From positions 1 through 48,637 of the forward strand of contig JADEXJ010000032.1 of the NCBI GenBank assembly GCA_015207195.1: a stretch of DNA of 48,637 nt, written 5' to 3'. The stretch comes from Pleurocapsales cyanobacterium LEGE 10410. Lineage in GTDB: Bacteria > Cyanobacteriota > Cyanobacteriia > Cyanobacteriales > Xenococcaceae. Below, piece after piece: positions 16,701 to 28,495 of this stretch (position 1 is its first letter; each line of letters begins with the position of its first letter). The position numbers and the translations under genes were made by a program. Below the pieces are notes generated by a model, which saw nothing but the letters and a program-made list of their open reading frames with translations, did not search any database and had not been told where the DNA came from.

Positions 16701-18359
16701 GTGGTTAAAAATAAATTTATCAAAGTAGTCAGTATGGGCGCAGCGATCGCGTTCGGCAATATCACCTCGGCTACCGCCGAAAATATTGCTAATTTTAAAT
16801 CAAACAAACACAGTCAAGCTAAAAAAGTTTTCTCATCCGCTTCTGCATTATCTTTGTCTGGCAAGCAAGCTGACAAAAACATTCAGCTCTCAAATTCTAG
16901 CGGTAATTTCTTTCCTTTAAACCCCGAACGGGTAGCTCAGTCAACGGACACAGAAGAGGCAGCACCAGAAATTATTAAACCTGCTCAACAGCCAGTTTCT
17001 AATACAGAGCAAATCAATCCTAGTGCTAACCCCTTATCCTTTCCTACCCAGCCAACTGAAGTTGAGGTCAATGTTCAACAACCGATTACTTTAGAGCAGG
17101 CGATCGAACTATCGCTGAAGAATAATAAAGAAATAGAAGAAGCCAGAATTCAGGTAGATCGTGCATCAGCAGTATTAAGACAAGAAAGAGCAGCACTCTA
17201 TCCTACCCTAGACCTGAGTAGCGGATTAACTTATGGTAATAGTGCTTTTTTCGACAGCATAACCGAGCAAAGAATTGAAGGAGGAATACCAGAAGAGAGT
17301 CTGCTAGATACTAGCGATAGTAGCTTTGAATTTAGTACGGGCTTAGGACTCAACTATGATATCTATGACGGTGGACTCAGAGGTGCAAGCATTCGCGCTG
17401 CTGAAAAGCAATTGCGTAGTACGGAGCTAGATTTGGAAACGGTTGTCGAACAGACTCGACTTGAAACCGCAAGCGATTACTACGATTTACAAAATAGTGA
17501 TGCTCAAGTTGAAATTGAGCGGGCTGCGGTGGAAGATGCTTCTCAAACTTTAAGAGATGCTCAACTCTTAGAAAGAGCGGGATTGGGTACCAGATTTGAT
17601 ATTTTGACCGCAGAAGTAGAATTAGCCCAAGCACAAAGAAGACTTACTACTGCCATAGCCAATCAAAATATCACCCGCCGACAGCTAGCAGAAACCCTCA
17701 GCATTGACCATAGTGCCGACCTTTCTACCGCCGATGCGATCGAAGAAGCTGGTACTTGGGATTTGGCTTTAGCAGAAACTATCGTGCAGGCTTTTCAAAA
17801 CCGTGCTGAGCTACAACAGCAATTGCTACAAAGAGAAATTGCCGAAGAACAACAAACAATTGCTCTATCAACTATTAGACCTACAGTGTCTGCTAGTGCT
17901 AACTATTCGACAAGTGATGACTTTGAAGATGACTTTGATATTAGCGATAACTATAGCGTAGGCTTGAATTTGCAGTGGAGACTATACGATGGTGGGGCAG
18001 CTCGTGCTGCTGCCGAACAGTCTCAAAGAGATGCTGAACTTGCTGAAACTCGGTTTGCTAATCAGCGTAATCAAATCCGTTTTGCCGTCGAACAGGCTTA
18101 TTATCAATTGGAGTCCAATCAACAGAATATTGGTACTGCTACCAAAGAAGTGGAATTGGCAGAAGAAAGCCTACGTTTGGCTAGATTGCGTTTCCAGGCT
18201 GGGGTAGGGACTCAAACTGACGTAATTGATGCCCAAACTGAATTAACTACAGCTCGTGGTAATTTGCTTTCTTCAATCACTGACTACAATCAGTCGTTTG
18301 TTGATTTACAAAGACAAGTTTCTAATACTCCTGACAATGGATTACAGGATTTGCCCTAG
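16701..18359 (+). CDS. TolC-family outer membrane efflux protein
   Basis: This 552-residue protein starts at GTG 16701 just after GAGGAGTGAGGA, a strong ribosome-binding sequence. A short N-terminal hydrophobic segment is followed by a Ser/Gln/Pro-rich linker to about 125, then two outer-membrane efflux repeats beginning ITLEQAIELSLKNN. The repeats have long helices (TRLETASDYYDL and RFAVEQAYYQLESNQ) and beta-barrel segments such as YNSVGLNLQWRLYDGG-like stretches. TolC homologues form the outer-membrane duct for type I secretion and drug efflux. Partner transporter genes are not next to it. The linker is longer than in E. coli TolC, as usual in cyanobacteria. Confidence 0.88.
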   Translation: MVKNKFIKVVSMGAAIAFGNITSATAENIANFKSNKHSQAKKVFSSASALSLSGKQADKNIQLSNSSGNFFPLNPERVAQSTDTEEAAPEIIKPAQQPVSNTEQINPSANPLSFPTQPTEVEVNVQQPITLEQAIELSLKNNKEIEEARIQVDRASAVLRQERAALYPTLDLSSGLTYGNSAFFDSITEQRIEGGIPEESLLDTSDSSFEFSTGLGLNYDIYDGGLRGASIRAAEKQLRSTELDLETVVEQTRLETASDYYDLQNSDAQVEIERAAVEDASQTLRDAQLLERAGLGTRFDILTAEVELAQAQRRLTTAIANQNITRRQLAETLSIDHSADLSTADAIEEAGTWDLALAETIVQAFQNRAELQQQLLQREIAEEQQTIALSTIRPTVSASANYSTSDDFEDDFDISDNYSVGLNLQWRLYDGGAARAAAEQSQRDAELAETRFANQRNQIRFAVEQAYYQLESNQQNIGTATKEVELAEESLRLARLRFQAGVGTQTDVIDAQTELTTARGNLLSSITDYNQSFVDLQRQVSNTPDNGLQDLP

Positions 18360-18449
18360 TACCAGCGTCTAACTCTGATTATTTGGTATAAATTTTTCTC
18401 CAGTTATTCAATCAATGCGAGGAATTATTCAATAGATAATCAACAACGA

Positions 18450-19703
18450 TTGGTGCGGACATGGTTGTGCTTGAGCATTAGTGTCCTGCTTCTGCCCCTG
18501 TTTCCCGCAGCAGGAATAGTTGGGCTGTTAGTAGTTTTAATCAAAGTTTGGCACGGTCACTATAGACAAATTATTGCAGAGCGTCTCAACCAAGGTTGGG
18601 TAATTTTGGCTGGCTTACTAATTATTAGTTCTGCTTTTGCTGCTCGACCTCAAGAGTCTTGGTTGGGGTTGGCTAACTTCTTGCCGTTTTTCGCTCTATT
18701 TATGGCTCTGAGAGTTTTAATTCGTAAACCCGTCCAACTCAGGCAGCTATCTTGGCTGTTGATCTTTCCTTCCTTACCAATTGTTATGTTAGGTTTTGGT
18801 CAGCTGTATGCTGCTTGGGAGACTCCTGCTATTATCGAGTCCATTTTGGGCTGGAAACTAGTTTCCCAAGGAGTACCCCAGGGAAGAATGTCGGCAGTAT
18901 TTATCAATTCTAATTTTTTAGCTATTTATCTGACGATCGCCTTTGCCTTGACATTAGGTTTATGGTTAGAAATCTGGCAAAGCTGGCAACAAAAATCAAC
19001 TACCAAACACGCTTACGTAGTGCTAGCGTTATTGAGCCTAATTTTACTGTTCGATTTTGGCGGTTTAGTTCTTACTAGCTCTCGTAACGCCTGGGGACTA
19101 TCTCTCATTATTTTGGTAGCTTATGCTATTTATCTAGGTTGGCGTTACTGCTTATGGATAGCAGGGATTGCTACTACGGTAATTCTCTGGATATTTTTTG
19201 CCCCAAACTCAGACAGTACCCAGCTACGACAGATTGTTCCTGCTTTTATTTGGCTAAGACTATCAAGTCAGTCGTATTCTAGCGTCTCAATTGAAAAGTT
19301 ACGCCTAACTCAATGGCAGTTTTGCTGGGATTTAATCGAACAACGTCCTTTGCTTGGTTGGGGTCTACGCAACTTTTCTCCGATCTATCAATCTAAAACG
19401 AATTTCTGGCTTGGGCATCCCCACAATCTATTTTTAATGTTAGGTGCAGAGACAGGAATTATCAGCACGTTGTTGCTGATGGCGATTGTTGGTTCAATTA
19501 TGACCCAGGCAACAATATTATTCATTAACTGGTCTGATAGTAACTTTAAGCCAATCTTTTTTAGCTATTTGGTCGCCTTTGCCTCCTGCATTCTGTTTAA
19601 TCTGACAGACGTGTCTATTTTCGATTTAAGAGTGAACACTACTATTTGGATACTTCTTTCTGCTATTAGTGGTGTAGTTGCAGAATCTACCAAACCTAGT
19701 TAA
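18450..19703 (+). CDS. O-antigen ligase (WaaL/Wzy-like) family membrane protein
   Basis: This 417-residue protein has about ten to eleven hydrophobic helices and a large loop with GWGLRNFSPIYQ and LGHPHNLFLMLGAETGI, the signature of the Wzy_C/O-antigen ligase family. Relatives join or polymerise surface polysaccharides; the cyanobacterial IctB, once thought a bicarbonate transporter, has the same fold. No ATG fits: the start is TTG 18450 or GTG 18453. The response-regulator gene follows after 23 bp, suggesting co-transcription. Exact glycan unknown. Confidence 0.8.
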   Translation: MVRTWLCLSISVLLLPLFPAAGIVGLLVVLIKVWHGHYRQIIAERLNQGWVILAGLLIISSAFAARPQESWLGLANFLPFFALFMALRVLIRKPVQLRQLSWLLIFPSLPIVMLGFGQLYAAWETPAIIESILGWKLVSQGVPQGRMSAVFINSNFLAIYLTIAFALTLGLWLEIWQSWQQKSTTKHAYVVLALLSLILLFDFGGLVLTSSRNAWGLSLIILVAYAIYLGWRYCLWIAGIATTVILWIFFAPNSDSTQLRQIVPAFIWLRLSSQSYSSVSIEKLRLTQWQFCWDLIEQRPLLGWGLRNFSPIYQSKTNFWLGHPHNLFLMLGAETGIISTLLLMAIVGSIMTQATILFINWSDSNFKPIFFSYLVAFASCILFNLTDVSIFDLRVNTTIWILLSAISGVVAESTKPS

Positions 19704-19726
19704 AAAACGTTTATTCTGAATCTTAG

Positions 19727-20443
19727 ATGGAAATTCTCATTGTTGAAGACGGGCAAGAAATTGCTCAATTAATTGAACAAACTCTAGTTCGAGAAGGCTT
19801 TTCTTGTCGAATTGCCAATGACGGATTGACTGCGTTAGATATATTTAAACAGCAACAACCCGATGTGGTGATTCTCGATCTGATGCTTCCTGGTTTGGAT
19901 GGACTGGAAGTATGTACTCGTATTCGTCAGCAGCCATATAATAAAGATCCTTATATTTTGATGCTTACCGCTAGAGGTGAAGAAATAGATCGGGTAATTG
20001 GACTATCTACGGGGGCAGATGATTATTTAGTCAAACCCTTTAGTCCTAGGGAATTAGTTGCCAGAGTTAGAGCTTTATTGCGCCGTAGCTTACGTCATGG
20101 AGTTCAGGAAGATAGTTCTCATACCTACCGCACCAAGCATTTTGCTGTCGATTCAGACCAACGTTTAGCTACCAGACAGCTAGATTCCCAAACCCTTGAG
20201 GAATTAGATCTCACTACACTCGAATTTAATTTACTCTCTACGTTTCTCAGCTATCCTGGTCGCGTTTGGAGTCGCACCCAATTGATCGATAAGCTTTGGG
20301 GCAATGATTTTTTTGGCGATGAAAGAGTAGTCGATACTCATATAAGAAGACTGCGTAAAAAGATTGAACCTGATACTGCCAATCCTACATTTATCAAAAC
20401 AGTAGTAGGTGTCGGCTATAAGTTTGAAGATGAAAATGTTTGA
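19727..20443 (+). CDS. OmpR/PhoB-family response regulator
   Basis: This 238-residue protein has an N-terminal receiver domain with the acidic pair E7-D8, phospho-acceptor D51, T81 and K103, then a C-terminal winged-helix DNA-binding domain ending in VDTHIRRLRKKIEPD and FIKTVVGVGYKFE. It should be phosphorylated by a sensor kinase and bind promoter DNA. No kinase gene is adjacent, so its signal is unknown. It does not match RpaA or RpaB closely enough for a symbol. Confidence 0.9.
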   Translation: MEILIVEDGQEIAQLIEQTLVREGFSCRIANDGLTALDIFKQQQPDVVILDLMLPGLDGLEVCTRIRQQPYNKDPYILMLTARGEEIDRVIGLSTGADDYLVKPFSPRELVARVRALLRRSLRHGVQEDSSHTYRTKHFAVDSDQRLATRQLDSQTLEELDLTTLEFNLLSTFLSYPGRVWSRTQLIDKLWGNDFFGDERVVDTHIRRLRKKIEPDTANPTFIKTVVGVGYKFEDENV

Positions 20444-20496
20444 AGTAGGGGTTTGTAGACACACCGACTGCTTGTATTAAATTAACATCGAGCAAA

Positions 20497-21084
20497 ATGA
20501 AATATATTCTGTTTTATAAACCCTACGGAGTGTTGTGTCAGTTTAGCGATCGCAGTGAACACCCTCGCCCTACTTTAAAAGACTATATTCCTATTCCTGA
20601 GGTTTATCCTGTTGGTAGATTAGATCTAGATAGTGAAGGATTATTGTTGCTAACTAATAATGGGCAACTACAACATCGTTTGGCTAATCCAAAGTTTGCC
20701 CATCCGCGTACTTATTATGTCCAGGTGGAGCGTATTCCCGACGATTTTGCTTTAAATAGATTACGTAACGGTGTCAAAATCAAAAACTATCGTACCCGCA
20801 AAGCAAGAGTACGTCTATTACCAAGTGAACCCGATCTACCGCCTCGTATTCCGCCAATCCGCGATCGCCAATCTGTCCCTACCTGTTGGCTAGAAATGAC
20901 TCTTACCGAAGGACGTAACCGTCAGGTAAGACGAATGACTGCTGCGGTGGGTTTTCCCACCCTCAGATTAATTAGAGTTTCATTAGGTAGTCATTCACGA
21001 CAAATAAATCTCACGGGTTTGCAGCCAGGACAGTGGCGAGAATTAACCACAACAGAAACTAAAATGTTGCTTGATTTTAAATGA
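20497..21084 (+). CDS. RluE-like 23S rRNA pseudouridine synthase
   Basis: This 195-residue enzyme of the RsuA family has the catalytic motif [13 protein letters not shown] with nucleophile D43, and ends with [20 protein letters not shown]. It begins directly with the catalytic domain and lacks the S4 RNA-binding domain, as in E. coli RluE, which modifies 23S rRNA U2457. The exact site here is inferred. A strong terminator follows. Confidence 0.85.
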   Translation: MKYILFYKPYGVLCQFSDRSEHPRPTLKDYIPIPEVYPVGRLDLDSEGLLLLTNNGQLQHRLANPKFAHPRTYYVQVERIPDDFALNRLRNGVKIKNYRTRKARVRLLPSEPDLPPRIPPIRDRQSVPTCWLEMTLTEGRNRQVRRMTAAVGFPTLRLIRVSLGSHSRQINLTGLQPGQWRELTTTETKMLLDFK

Positions 21085-21153
21085 ATTTGGTTTTTATATA
21101 ATCGTGCCAATTACTTTGGTAATTTAACCGAACTCGCATTTTTTTGATGACAG

Positions 21154-21190
21154 AAAAAACAAAACACTCCTCCTAAGAGGAGCGTTTTTT
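21154..21190. terminator. Bidirectional terminator between the RluE-like gene and ndhD
   Basis: CTCCTC and GAGGAG form a stem with a CTAA loop, extended by C-G and A-T pairs after one mismatch. It is flanked by an A-run on the left and TTTTTT on the right, so it can stop transcripts from both convergent genes. Confidence 0.85.
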
Positions 21191-21239
21191 ATGTAGATGA
21201 GATTTTTGATTAAAAAACTTTTAGCTTATTGGAACGGTA

Positions 21240-22886
21240 TTACTGCATTCTATTGACGCTTGCTACCTGAACCACAGTAGGTTGTTTTTGTTGAGCGATC
21301 GCTATTTGAGACTGGTGGACTTGAGCATTAATTGCTACTATTTTGGCATCGTACATCTGAGTAGCCAGCTTGGGATAAATACCAATACTTACAATTAAGA
21401 CCAAGAAACAGGCTGCAATAAAGATCTCTCTAGGATTAGCATCATCAAAAGGAGCTTCTTCAGGTAAGGCGCAGTTGTTCCCAAAACAAACGGCTGCATC
21501 ATTAGTAGGATTTTTTAGTTTTTCTATGTCAATGTCACAAGCCAAGGCTTCGTTGGAATGAAAGAACACCAGTCTCAACATCGATAGTAAATAGATCGGT
21601 GTCATAATAATTCCCACTGCTGCCAGAAAAACCAGCATGGTAGAAAAAGTGGGATTGTAGACATTGTTGCTGGTAATTCCTAAAAATACAGCAATTTCAC
21701 TGGCGAAACCACTCATTCCAGGAAGAGCCAGAGAAGCCATTGCCCCTGCGGTGAATAGAGCAAAAGCTTTAGGCATTACCAAGGCAATACCGTCCATTCG
21801 ATCCATAAATAGAGTGTGGGTGCGATCGTAAGTTACCCCTGTGAGGAAAAACAGCACCGAGGCGATCAAACCGTGGGATAACATTTGCAGCATTGCTCCG
21901 CTAGTACCTATGTCGGTAAAGGACGCGATCCCCAATAAGACAAATCCCATGTGAGAGACGGAGGAATATGCCAAACGTCGCTTCATGTTGGTTTGCCCAA
22001 AAGAGGTAAAGCCACCGTAAATAATATTAATTACACCCAATGTTGCCAACACAGGAGCAAAGTAAATATGTGCATCGGTCAATAACTCCATATTGAAGCG
22101 AATTAAACCATAACCACCCATTTTTAAAAGCACACCAGCCAAAATCATTGATACTGGCGCAGAAGCCTCGCCATGAGCGTCAGGCAACCAAGTGTGTAGG
22201 GGAAAAATGGCTAATTTGACCCCAAAGGCAATTAATAATCCAGCATACAAAGGAAGCTCTAAAGCCAAAGGATAGTCTTTTAAAGCCAGAGCAGTAAGAT
22301 CGAAGGTAAGATTATCGCCATAAAAAGCCATGCCCAACCCTGCTACCAAAATAAATATGGAAGCTGCTGCGGTGTAGAGTAAAAATTTAGTGGCTGCGTA
22401 ACGACGTTTGGAACCACCCCAAATTGAAACCAATAGATATACAGGAACTAATTCTAGCTCCCACATGATAAAAAATAATAATATATCTTGAGCAACAAAG
22501 ACTCCTATCTGTGCCGAGTACAGCACCAACATTAGAAAATAAAATAAACGGGGTTTTCGGTCTACCTGCCAGGCGGATAACATCGCCAGGGTCGTGACAA
22601 ATCCCGCTAGTAAAACTAGGGGTGCAGATATTCCATCAACGGATACCGACCAGCTAATACCCAACTGAGGAATCCAGCTGTAGTTTTCAGCTAGCTGAAA
22701 CTGAGCATTGTTAGGATCGTAATTATTCCAGAACCCGTAGACCATCAAAACAAAGTCTGCAATCCCGACACCAAGGGCATACCAGCGAACAATTTTACCT
22801 CCTTTATCGGGAAGAAGAGGAATTGCTGTAGCAGCTAGCAGTGGAAAAAAAACAATCGCGGTGAGCCAGGGAAATTGAGCTACCAT
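21240..22886 (-). CDS. ndhD: NAD(P)H-quinone oxidoreductase subunit 4 (NdhD)
   Basis: This 548-residue membrane protein has about 14 helices and the antiporter-like motifs of complex I subunit 4: [43 protein letters not shown] and [12 protein letters not shown]. It belongs to thylakoid NDH-1, which moves electrons from ferredoxin to plastoquinone and pumps protons. Cyanobacteria have several ndhD forms; the sequence looks closer to the respiratory/cyclic NdhD1/D2 type than to the CO2-uptake D3/D4, but this is an impression. No ndhF or cup gene is adjacent. Confidence 0.92.
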   Translation of the reverse strand: MVAQFPWLTAIVFFPLLAATAIPLLPDKGGKIVRWYALGVGIADFVLMVYGFWNNYDPNNAQFQLAENYSWIPQLGISWSVSVDGISAPLVLLAGFVTTLAMLSAWQVDRKPRLFYFLMLVLYSAQIGVFVAQDILLFFIMWELELVPVYLLVSIWGGSKRRYAATKFLLYTAAASIFILVAGLGMAFYGDNLTFDLTALALKDYPLALELPLYAGLLIAFGVKLAIFPLHTWLPDAHGEASAPVSMILAGVLLKMGGYGLIRFNMELLTDAHIYFAPVLATLGVINIIYGGFTSFGQTNMKRRLAYSSVSHMGFVLLGIASFTDIGTSGAMLQMLSHGLIASVLFFLTGVTYDRTHTLFMDRMDGIALVMPKAFALFTAGAMASLALPGMSGFASEIAVFLGITSNNVYNPTFSTMLVFLAAVGIIMTPIYLLSMLRLVFFHSNEALACDIDIEKLKNPTNDAAVCFGNNCALPEEAPFDDANPREIFIAACFLVLIVSIGIYPKLATQMYDAKIVAINAQVHQSQIAIAQQKQPTVVQVASVNRMQ

Positions 22887-23368
22887 AGTAAATTTTTGCG
22901 AATAAAAACAATTGTTAATAAAAGTATAATGTATTAAGGTTTGTAAAAAACATTGTATGTATTAAACACAAAAATAAAAGCTACTTATTGGTCGAAGTTC
23001 GTTCGGAGTTTCCAGTTCCCTTGTACCAAAGCATATGCAAAGCCCTAAAGGATTCCCTTCGGTCTCGGTATCCTTAGCGATCGCTCTAGCTGCGGAATAA
23101 TGCGATCGCCTGATAACCCAAGACAACGGAACTGAAGCTCATCATAATTAACGTCAGTTCGGGATAAGACAATTGACTGGTTAGGTTAGCTATTAGCCAT
23201 TAGCTTTTGAAGCATCCCAGATGAAGCCGGCGCCAGTAATTAAACCAGAAAATTCTCGGTGAAGAGTGCTTGTTCAATCAAGGTTTCAGCTTAACCCGAA
23301 CTCAGGTTAATTAACGAACTCAGGTTGAGGCAAAATAATAATATCTTGTTCTCAGATGAAATCTATAC
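22887..23368. other. 482-bp intergenic region
   Basis: It holds two HIP1 octamers (about 23077 and 23101), a small hairpin (AAGGAT 23048-23053 with ATCCTT 23070-23075), and a 12-bp direct repeat CGAACTCAGGTT at 23297-23308 and 23315-23326. The ndhD promoter must lie near its left end, where the sequence is AT-rich; no clear -35 box is seen. No gene is recognised. Confidence 0.55.
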
Positions 23369-24520
23369 TTATTGTTCTTGTTCTAATTGGCTCAGGTCGG
23401 CACTCTGATAATAATGAGCCAGAATTTTGTGGTAATCAACTCCTTGTTTTGCCAAATAATAAGCACCCCACTGACTCAGACCTAATCCATGACCAAAACC
23501 TCTTCCTTTAACTCGAAGATTTTTGCCGTCAGTAGAAACGCGAAATAGGGTACTGCGAAGATCGAGAGCTTGACGTAACTGTTTACCGCTAACGGTTGCC
23601 GTACCGCGATCGCCTGTAACTCTCATTGTGATTACTCGACCGCGAGGAGTCATCTGTTCTGGACGTAAACCTCTAATTCGTCCAACACCAGCAACCAAAT
23701 TCCGAATCCGACTAACTGGAACTATTTGTTGCCACTCAAACACTGGAGATTCATGGTCGTAATCTACTACCGATCTGAGGTAGGGCAAGGGAGAAGACCA
23801 GATATCCTCGACATTTTCTGTATATCCGCCAGAGGAAGAATGGAAGGCTGCCAGAATAACTTGGTTGTTGTAGGTCATAATTTGACCGAGTGTACCGTCA
23901 ACCGCCTCGTGAGTAGTAGTGTATTCGCTGTCTAAACCCTTGTAGACCTGAGTACTAACAGTAGAATCAACATCATAAATACTGTTTGCTGCCGTATTGC
24001 GTTTGTATAAAGCATAGGAACGGGCAGCGACCGCCTGAGCCTTGAGAGCTTCGAGTGGCCAAGTAGAAACTGCTTCTGCCCCGACAACACTATACAAATA
24101 ATGTTCTAGATCGACGTGATTAATTGCAGTCAGTCTATTTCCCTGACGAATTAAACGGGTTCGCCCGCGATACCAGCGATCGCCAATCCAGACATAACCA
24201 TCCCCTTGTGGCTCAATAATTAATTCTTTTGCCTTGACTCGATTGTTAATCGTGATGCCTTGTCCTTTAGGCTTTGCTGCTAGAGAAGACAAAGGAGTAA
24301 GTTCGCCAATTTCCTGACCCGTCCCATCTCTAACTATAGCTGTTGTAGAACTACCGACCTTAAGACTAGAGACTTCCTTTTCAATTGCTACCCTCAACTC
24401 TATTGCTTTAGCAGGTAGGGCGATCGCCATCCAAATCACCCAAGAAACAAGCCAGTAGCGTTTGCGCTTGGGAAGTTTTGTAACAATAAAATTAATAGAT
24501 TTCAGATTAGGAAATGCCAT
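23369..24520 (-). CDS. SpoIID/LytB-domain exported protein
   Basis: This 383-residue protein has an N-terminal membrane segment (about residues 22-38, YWLVSWVIWMAIALPAKA) serving as signal peptide. The SpoIID domain follows: HYLYSVVGAEAVSTWPLEALKAQAVAARSYA-type sequence around 140-170, SSSGGYTENVEDIW and the C-terminal GRGFGHGLGLSQWGAYYLA. SpoIID of Bacillus is a lytic transglycosylase acting on peptidoglycan lacking stem peptides; cyanobacteria keep such proteins without sporulating. A cell-wall role in the periplasm is likely. Confidence 0.85.
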   Translation of the reverse strand: MAFPNLKSINFIVTKLPKRKRYWLVSWVIWMAIALPAKAIELRVAIEKEVSSLKVGSSTTAIVRDGTGQEIGELTPLSSLAAKPKGQGITINNRVKAKELIIEPQGDGYVWIGDRWYRGRTRLIRQGNRLTAINHVDLEHYLYSVVGAEAVSTWPLEALKAQAVAARSYALYKRNTAANSIYDVDSTVSTQVYKGLDSEYTTTHEAVDGTLGQIMTYNNQVILAAFHSSSGGYTENVEDIWSSPLPYLRSVVDYDHESPVFEWQQIVPVSRIRNLVAGVGRIRGLRPEQMTPRGRVITMRVTGDRGTATVSGKQLRQALDLRSTLFRVSTDGKNLRVKGRGFGHGLGLSQWGAYYLAKQGVDYHKILAHYYQSADLSQLEQEQ

Positions 24521-24610
24521 TATTTTGCTCTATTAAATAAAGATTGCCACCAACATCTTGCGATATTTTATCAAGTATGACAACGACAATCTCCACAACG
24601 ATCGACAAAT

Positions 24611-25854
<1,244 letters not shown>

Positions 25855-25874
25855 ATTTAATTTGTGTTAAATAG

Positions 25875-26117
25875 CTATTTTTCTGCGCTAGATTCAGAAT
25901 CGTTACTAGCATCGAGCATACCGTACTTACGCAAAAAGCGATCGACCCTTCCTTCAGTATCAATAATTTTTTGTGTACCAGTATAAAAAGGATGATTGCC
26001 AGACCAAACATCAACATTGATTTCAGGTTGGGTTGAACCTACGGTCATTACGACTTCACCGTTACAAATAACTTTGGCATCTGGATACCAAGTAGGATGT
26101 ATATCGGGTTTGGGCAT
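25875..26117 (-). CDS. rpmE: 50S ribosomal protein L31
   Basis: An 80-residue protein with MPKPDIHPTWYPDAKVICNG, TVGSTQPEINVDVWSGNHPFYTG and FLRKYG, all conserved in L31. Only one cysteine (C18) remains, so the zinc-binding four-Cys site is absent and this is a non-zinc form, as is usual in cyanobacteria. It ends with a short acidic Ser-rich tail. Last ribosomal gene of the cluster; 146 bp separate it from rpsI. Confidence 0.95.
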   Translation of the reverse strand: MPKPDIHPTWYPDAKVICNGEVVMTVGSTQPEINVDVWSGNHPFYTGTQKIIDTEGRVDRFLRKYGMLDASNDSESSAEK

Positions 26118-26263
26118 TTTGTTTTTTCCTCGAATAATTGTTGGTTACTGTGATCGATAGCCATCAACTGACTTGAAAGTGCAGATCATTAATTAAAGGT
26201 ATAGATTCGTACTTAGTTTTTAAGCTACAGCTGATGACCAAGAGCTAAAAACTTTTTTTAAAA

Positions 26264-26671
26264 TTATCGTTTGGAGAATTGAGGAGCTTTACGAGCTTTC
26301 TTCAAACCATACTTTTTCCGTTCCTTACAACGAGGATCGCGAGTCAGATAACCTTCTGTTTTTAAAGGTTGGCGGTTGTTGGGGTCTTGTTGGCACAACG
26401 CCCTGGCTACTCCTAGTTTAACAGCATCCGCTTGACCTGTTAAACCGCCACCATGAGCATTTACCAATACATCGTATTCGTTTTCAAAACCTAAAGTTTC
26501 CAAAGGTCCTTTGATGGACATGAGATAGCTGGGAATCCGATTAAAATAGTCTTCGCCCGCCTTGCCATTAACTATAAGTTTACCTTCACCAGGTACTAAA
26601 CGGACTCTGGCGATCGCTGATTTACGACGACCTGTAGCCCAGTACACTACTTTTTCTTGTGTTCCTTCCAT
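26264..26671 (-). CDS. rpsI: 30S ribosomal protein S9
   Basis: A 135-residue small-subunit protein with [20 protein letters not shown] and the C-terminal [23 protein letters not shown] pattern whose last Lys-Arg reaches the P-site tRNA. It lies 3 bp after rplM, the universal L13-S9 pair. Confidence 0.97.
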   Translation of the reverse strand: MEGTQEKVVYWATGRRKSAIARVRLVPGEGKLIVNGKAGEDYFNRIPSYLMSIKGPLETLGFENEYDVLVNAHGGGLTGQADAVKLGVARALCQQDPNNRQPLKTEGYLTRDPRCKERKKYGLKKARKAPQFSKR

Positions 26672-26674
26672 GTT

Positions 26675-27127
26675 TTAGTTCCTCACGGGAATAGTATTGA
26701 TGTTTAAAGTTTCAGGAGTTTGAGCAGTATGGGGATGATCTGCTCCTGCATAGACTTTTAGCTTGGTAAATAGCTTGCGTCCCATCGCGTTTTTGGGCAG
26801 CATTCCTTTAACAGCTTTTTCAATAATTCGATTGGGAATTCGCTGCTGTAACTGGTCAAAAGTCTCGGTTTTCATCCCTCCAGGTCTGCCAGAGTGACGA
26901 CGATAAAGCTTTTGTTCGTTTTTTCTTCCAGTGACTACGACTTTTTCGGCGTTGATTACAATCACGAAGTCTCCAGTATCCATATGGGGAGTATAGCTAG
27001 GCTTGTTTTTACCGCGTAAAATCATAGCTATTGCTGTGGCTAGACGACCCAGGCGTTGTCCTTCGGCATCAACTACATACCATTTCTGTTCTAGAGTTTC
27101 TTTAGTTGGTAAGGGAGTTTTGTTCAT
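26675..27127 (-). CDS. rplM: 50S ribosomal protein L13
   Basis: A 150-residue large-subunit assembly protein with [35 protein letters not shown] and [12 protein letters not shown]. Pairs with rpsI downstream. A 115-bp gap to truA may hold a promoter; none is obvious. Confidence 0.97.
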   Translation of the reverse strand: MNKTPLPTKETLEQKWYVVDAEGQRLGRLATAIAMILRGKNKPSYTPHMDTGDFVIVINAEKVVVTGRKNEQKLYRRHSGRPGGMKTETFDQLQQRIPNRIIEKAVKGMLPKNAMGRKLFTKLKVYAGADHPHTAQTPETLNINTIPVRN

Positions 27128-27242
27128 CTTTTGTACAATAGTATTTCTTAAATTGTTTTCAATAGAATTATGTAGGCGTTCGTGGCATAGTTAAATTAGA
27201 CTAAGGTAGGTTTTAGATAATTTTCCGATGAGGATAATTGAC

Positions 27243-28097
27243 TCAACTCAAAGAATAATCTGTGACCGAGCCGAGAACAAAGTTTGGCTGAGTGTCGAAC
27301 CACAGGTGTCGGTCAAAGGGAAAATCGGGATAGCCAACTCTAAGTAAACACAATCCTTTAGCAGGGGCAGAATATTTAACCTCTTCCCGACGTTGATTTT
27401 GCCAAATCTCGATAAAACTTTCGAGCGATCGCTTTTCCATTCCCACTTCCACTAACATTCCTACCAGCAAACGAACCATGCCATACAAGAAGCTGTTTGC
27501 CTGAATCTCCAGATATAAAAATGCTCCTTGACGATAGCATTCAGCAGCCTGTACCTCTACTAAAGAATCTGTTCTATCTGAACCAGTCCTTTTAAAAGCT
27601 GAAAAATCGTGTTCTCCCAGTAAAGAGCTAACAGCTGTCCGAATTAAAGAATCTTGTAATCTAGACTGATAGTAGTGCCAGCAAGTTTGACTGACAAACA
27701 CATTTGGTCGCTCTCCAGTATAAATGGTATAGCGATAACGTCGCCAGATCGCCGAAAATCTAGCGTGCCAATCGGCAGCAACCCAAGCTGAAGCTCTAAC
27801 TAGTATCCCCTCAGGCAGTCTGGCATTAATGATCTTTGCCCATTTATCAGCTGGTATCGGTCCTTCATATTCAAAGTGGGCTACTTGGGCTGCTGCATGA
27901 ACTCCCGCATCAGTCCTTCCTGCACCATGAATTTTTACAGGATAGCCAACCACCTCTGAAATTGCTTTTTCGATACATCCCTGAACACTAACTCGATCTG
28001 GTTGCCTTTGCCAGCCATGGAAGTTGGTTCCTAAATACTGAATCACTAAAGCTACTCTATTTGTCAACTTTGCTTCAGATTGGCACTTCACAACCAT
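27243..28097 (-). CDS. truA: tRNA pseudouridine synthase A (positions 38-40)
   Basis: A 284-residue enzyme that isomerises U38-U40 in the tRNA anticodon arm. The catalytic motif GAGRTDAGVHA carries the nucleophilic Asp; QYLGTNFHGWQRQ and FLYGMVRLLVGML are the other family blocks. It follows rplQ after 15 bp, a placement common in cyanobacteria. The first dozen residues before RVALVIQYLG are not conserved, so the start could be slightly internal. Confidence 0.95.
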   Translation of the reverse strand: MVVKCQSEAKLTNRVALVIQYLGTNFHGWQRQPDRVSVQGCIEKAISEVVGYPVKIHGAGRTDAGVHAAAQVAHFEYEGPIPADKWAKIINARLPEGILVRASAWVAADWHARFSAIWRRYRYTIYTGERPNVFVSQTCWHYYQSRLQDSLIRTAVSSLLGEHDFSAFKRTGSDRTDSLVEVQAAECYRQGAFLYLEIQANSFLYGMVRLLVGMLVEVGMEKRSLESFIEIWQNQRREEVKYSAPAKGLCLLRVGYPDFPFDRHLWFDTQPNFVLGSVTDYSLS

Positions 28098-28112
28098 TCA
28101 TCTCATGTCCAG

Positions 28113-28463
28113 TTAAACCAGTTCGATAATCGCCATTTCAGCATTATCACCACGGCGACGCTGAGTTCTCACGATCCGAGTATAGCCACCGTTGCGATCG
28201 CCATAACGCTCGTTGACAGCCCTAAACAGTTCGCTGACTAGCTCTTTGTCATAGATATAACCAAGAGCTTTTCTTCTGGCAGCTAAAGAACCATCTTTGG
28301 CGAGGGTGATCATTCTTTCTACCTCGCTACGTACTGCTTTAGCACGATGTTTGGTAGTTTTGATTTGACCGTGACGAATAATTTCTGTTGCCAAGGAACG
28401 CAACAGTGCTTTCCTTTGGTCTGCTGGTAACCCTAGTTTGGCTACTTTACATCGATGACGCAT
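28113..28463 (-). CDS. rplQ: 50S ribosomal protein L17
   Basis: A 116-residue protein with [24 protein letters not shown] and the C-terminal [22 protein letters not shown]. It sits at the peptide exit tunnel. Usual place after rpoA. Confidence 0.97.
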   Translation of the reverse strand: MRHRCKVAKLGLPADQRKALLRSLATEIIRHGQIKTTKHRAKAVRSEVERMITLAKDGSLAARRKALGYIYDKELVSELFRAVNERYGDRNGGYTRIVRTQRRRGDNAEMAIIELV

Positions 28464-28495
28464 GATTAATACTACTGAGAGTTTGCAAACTGTAT

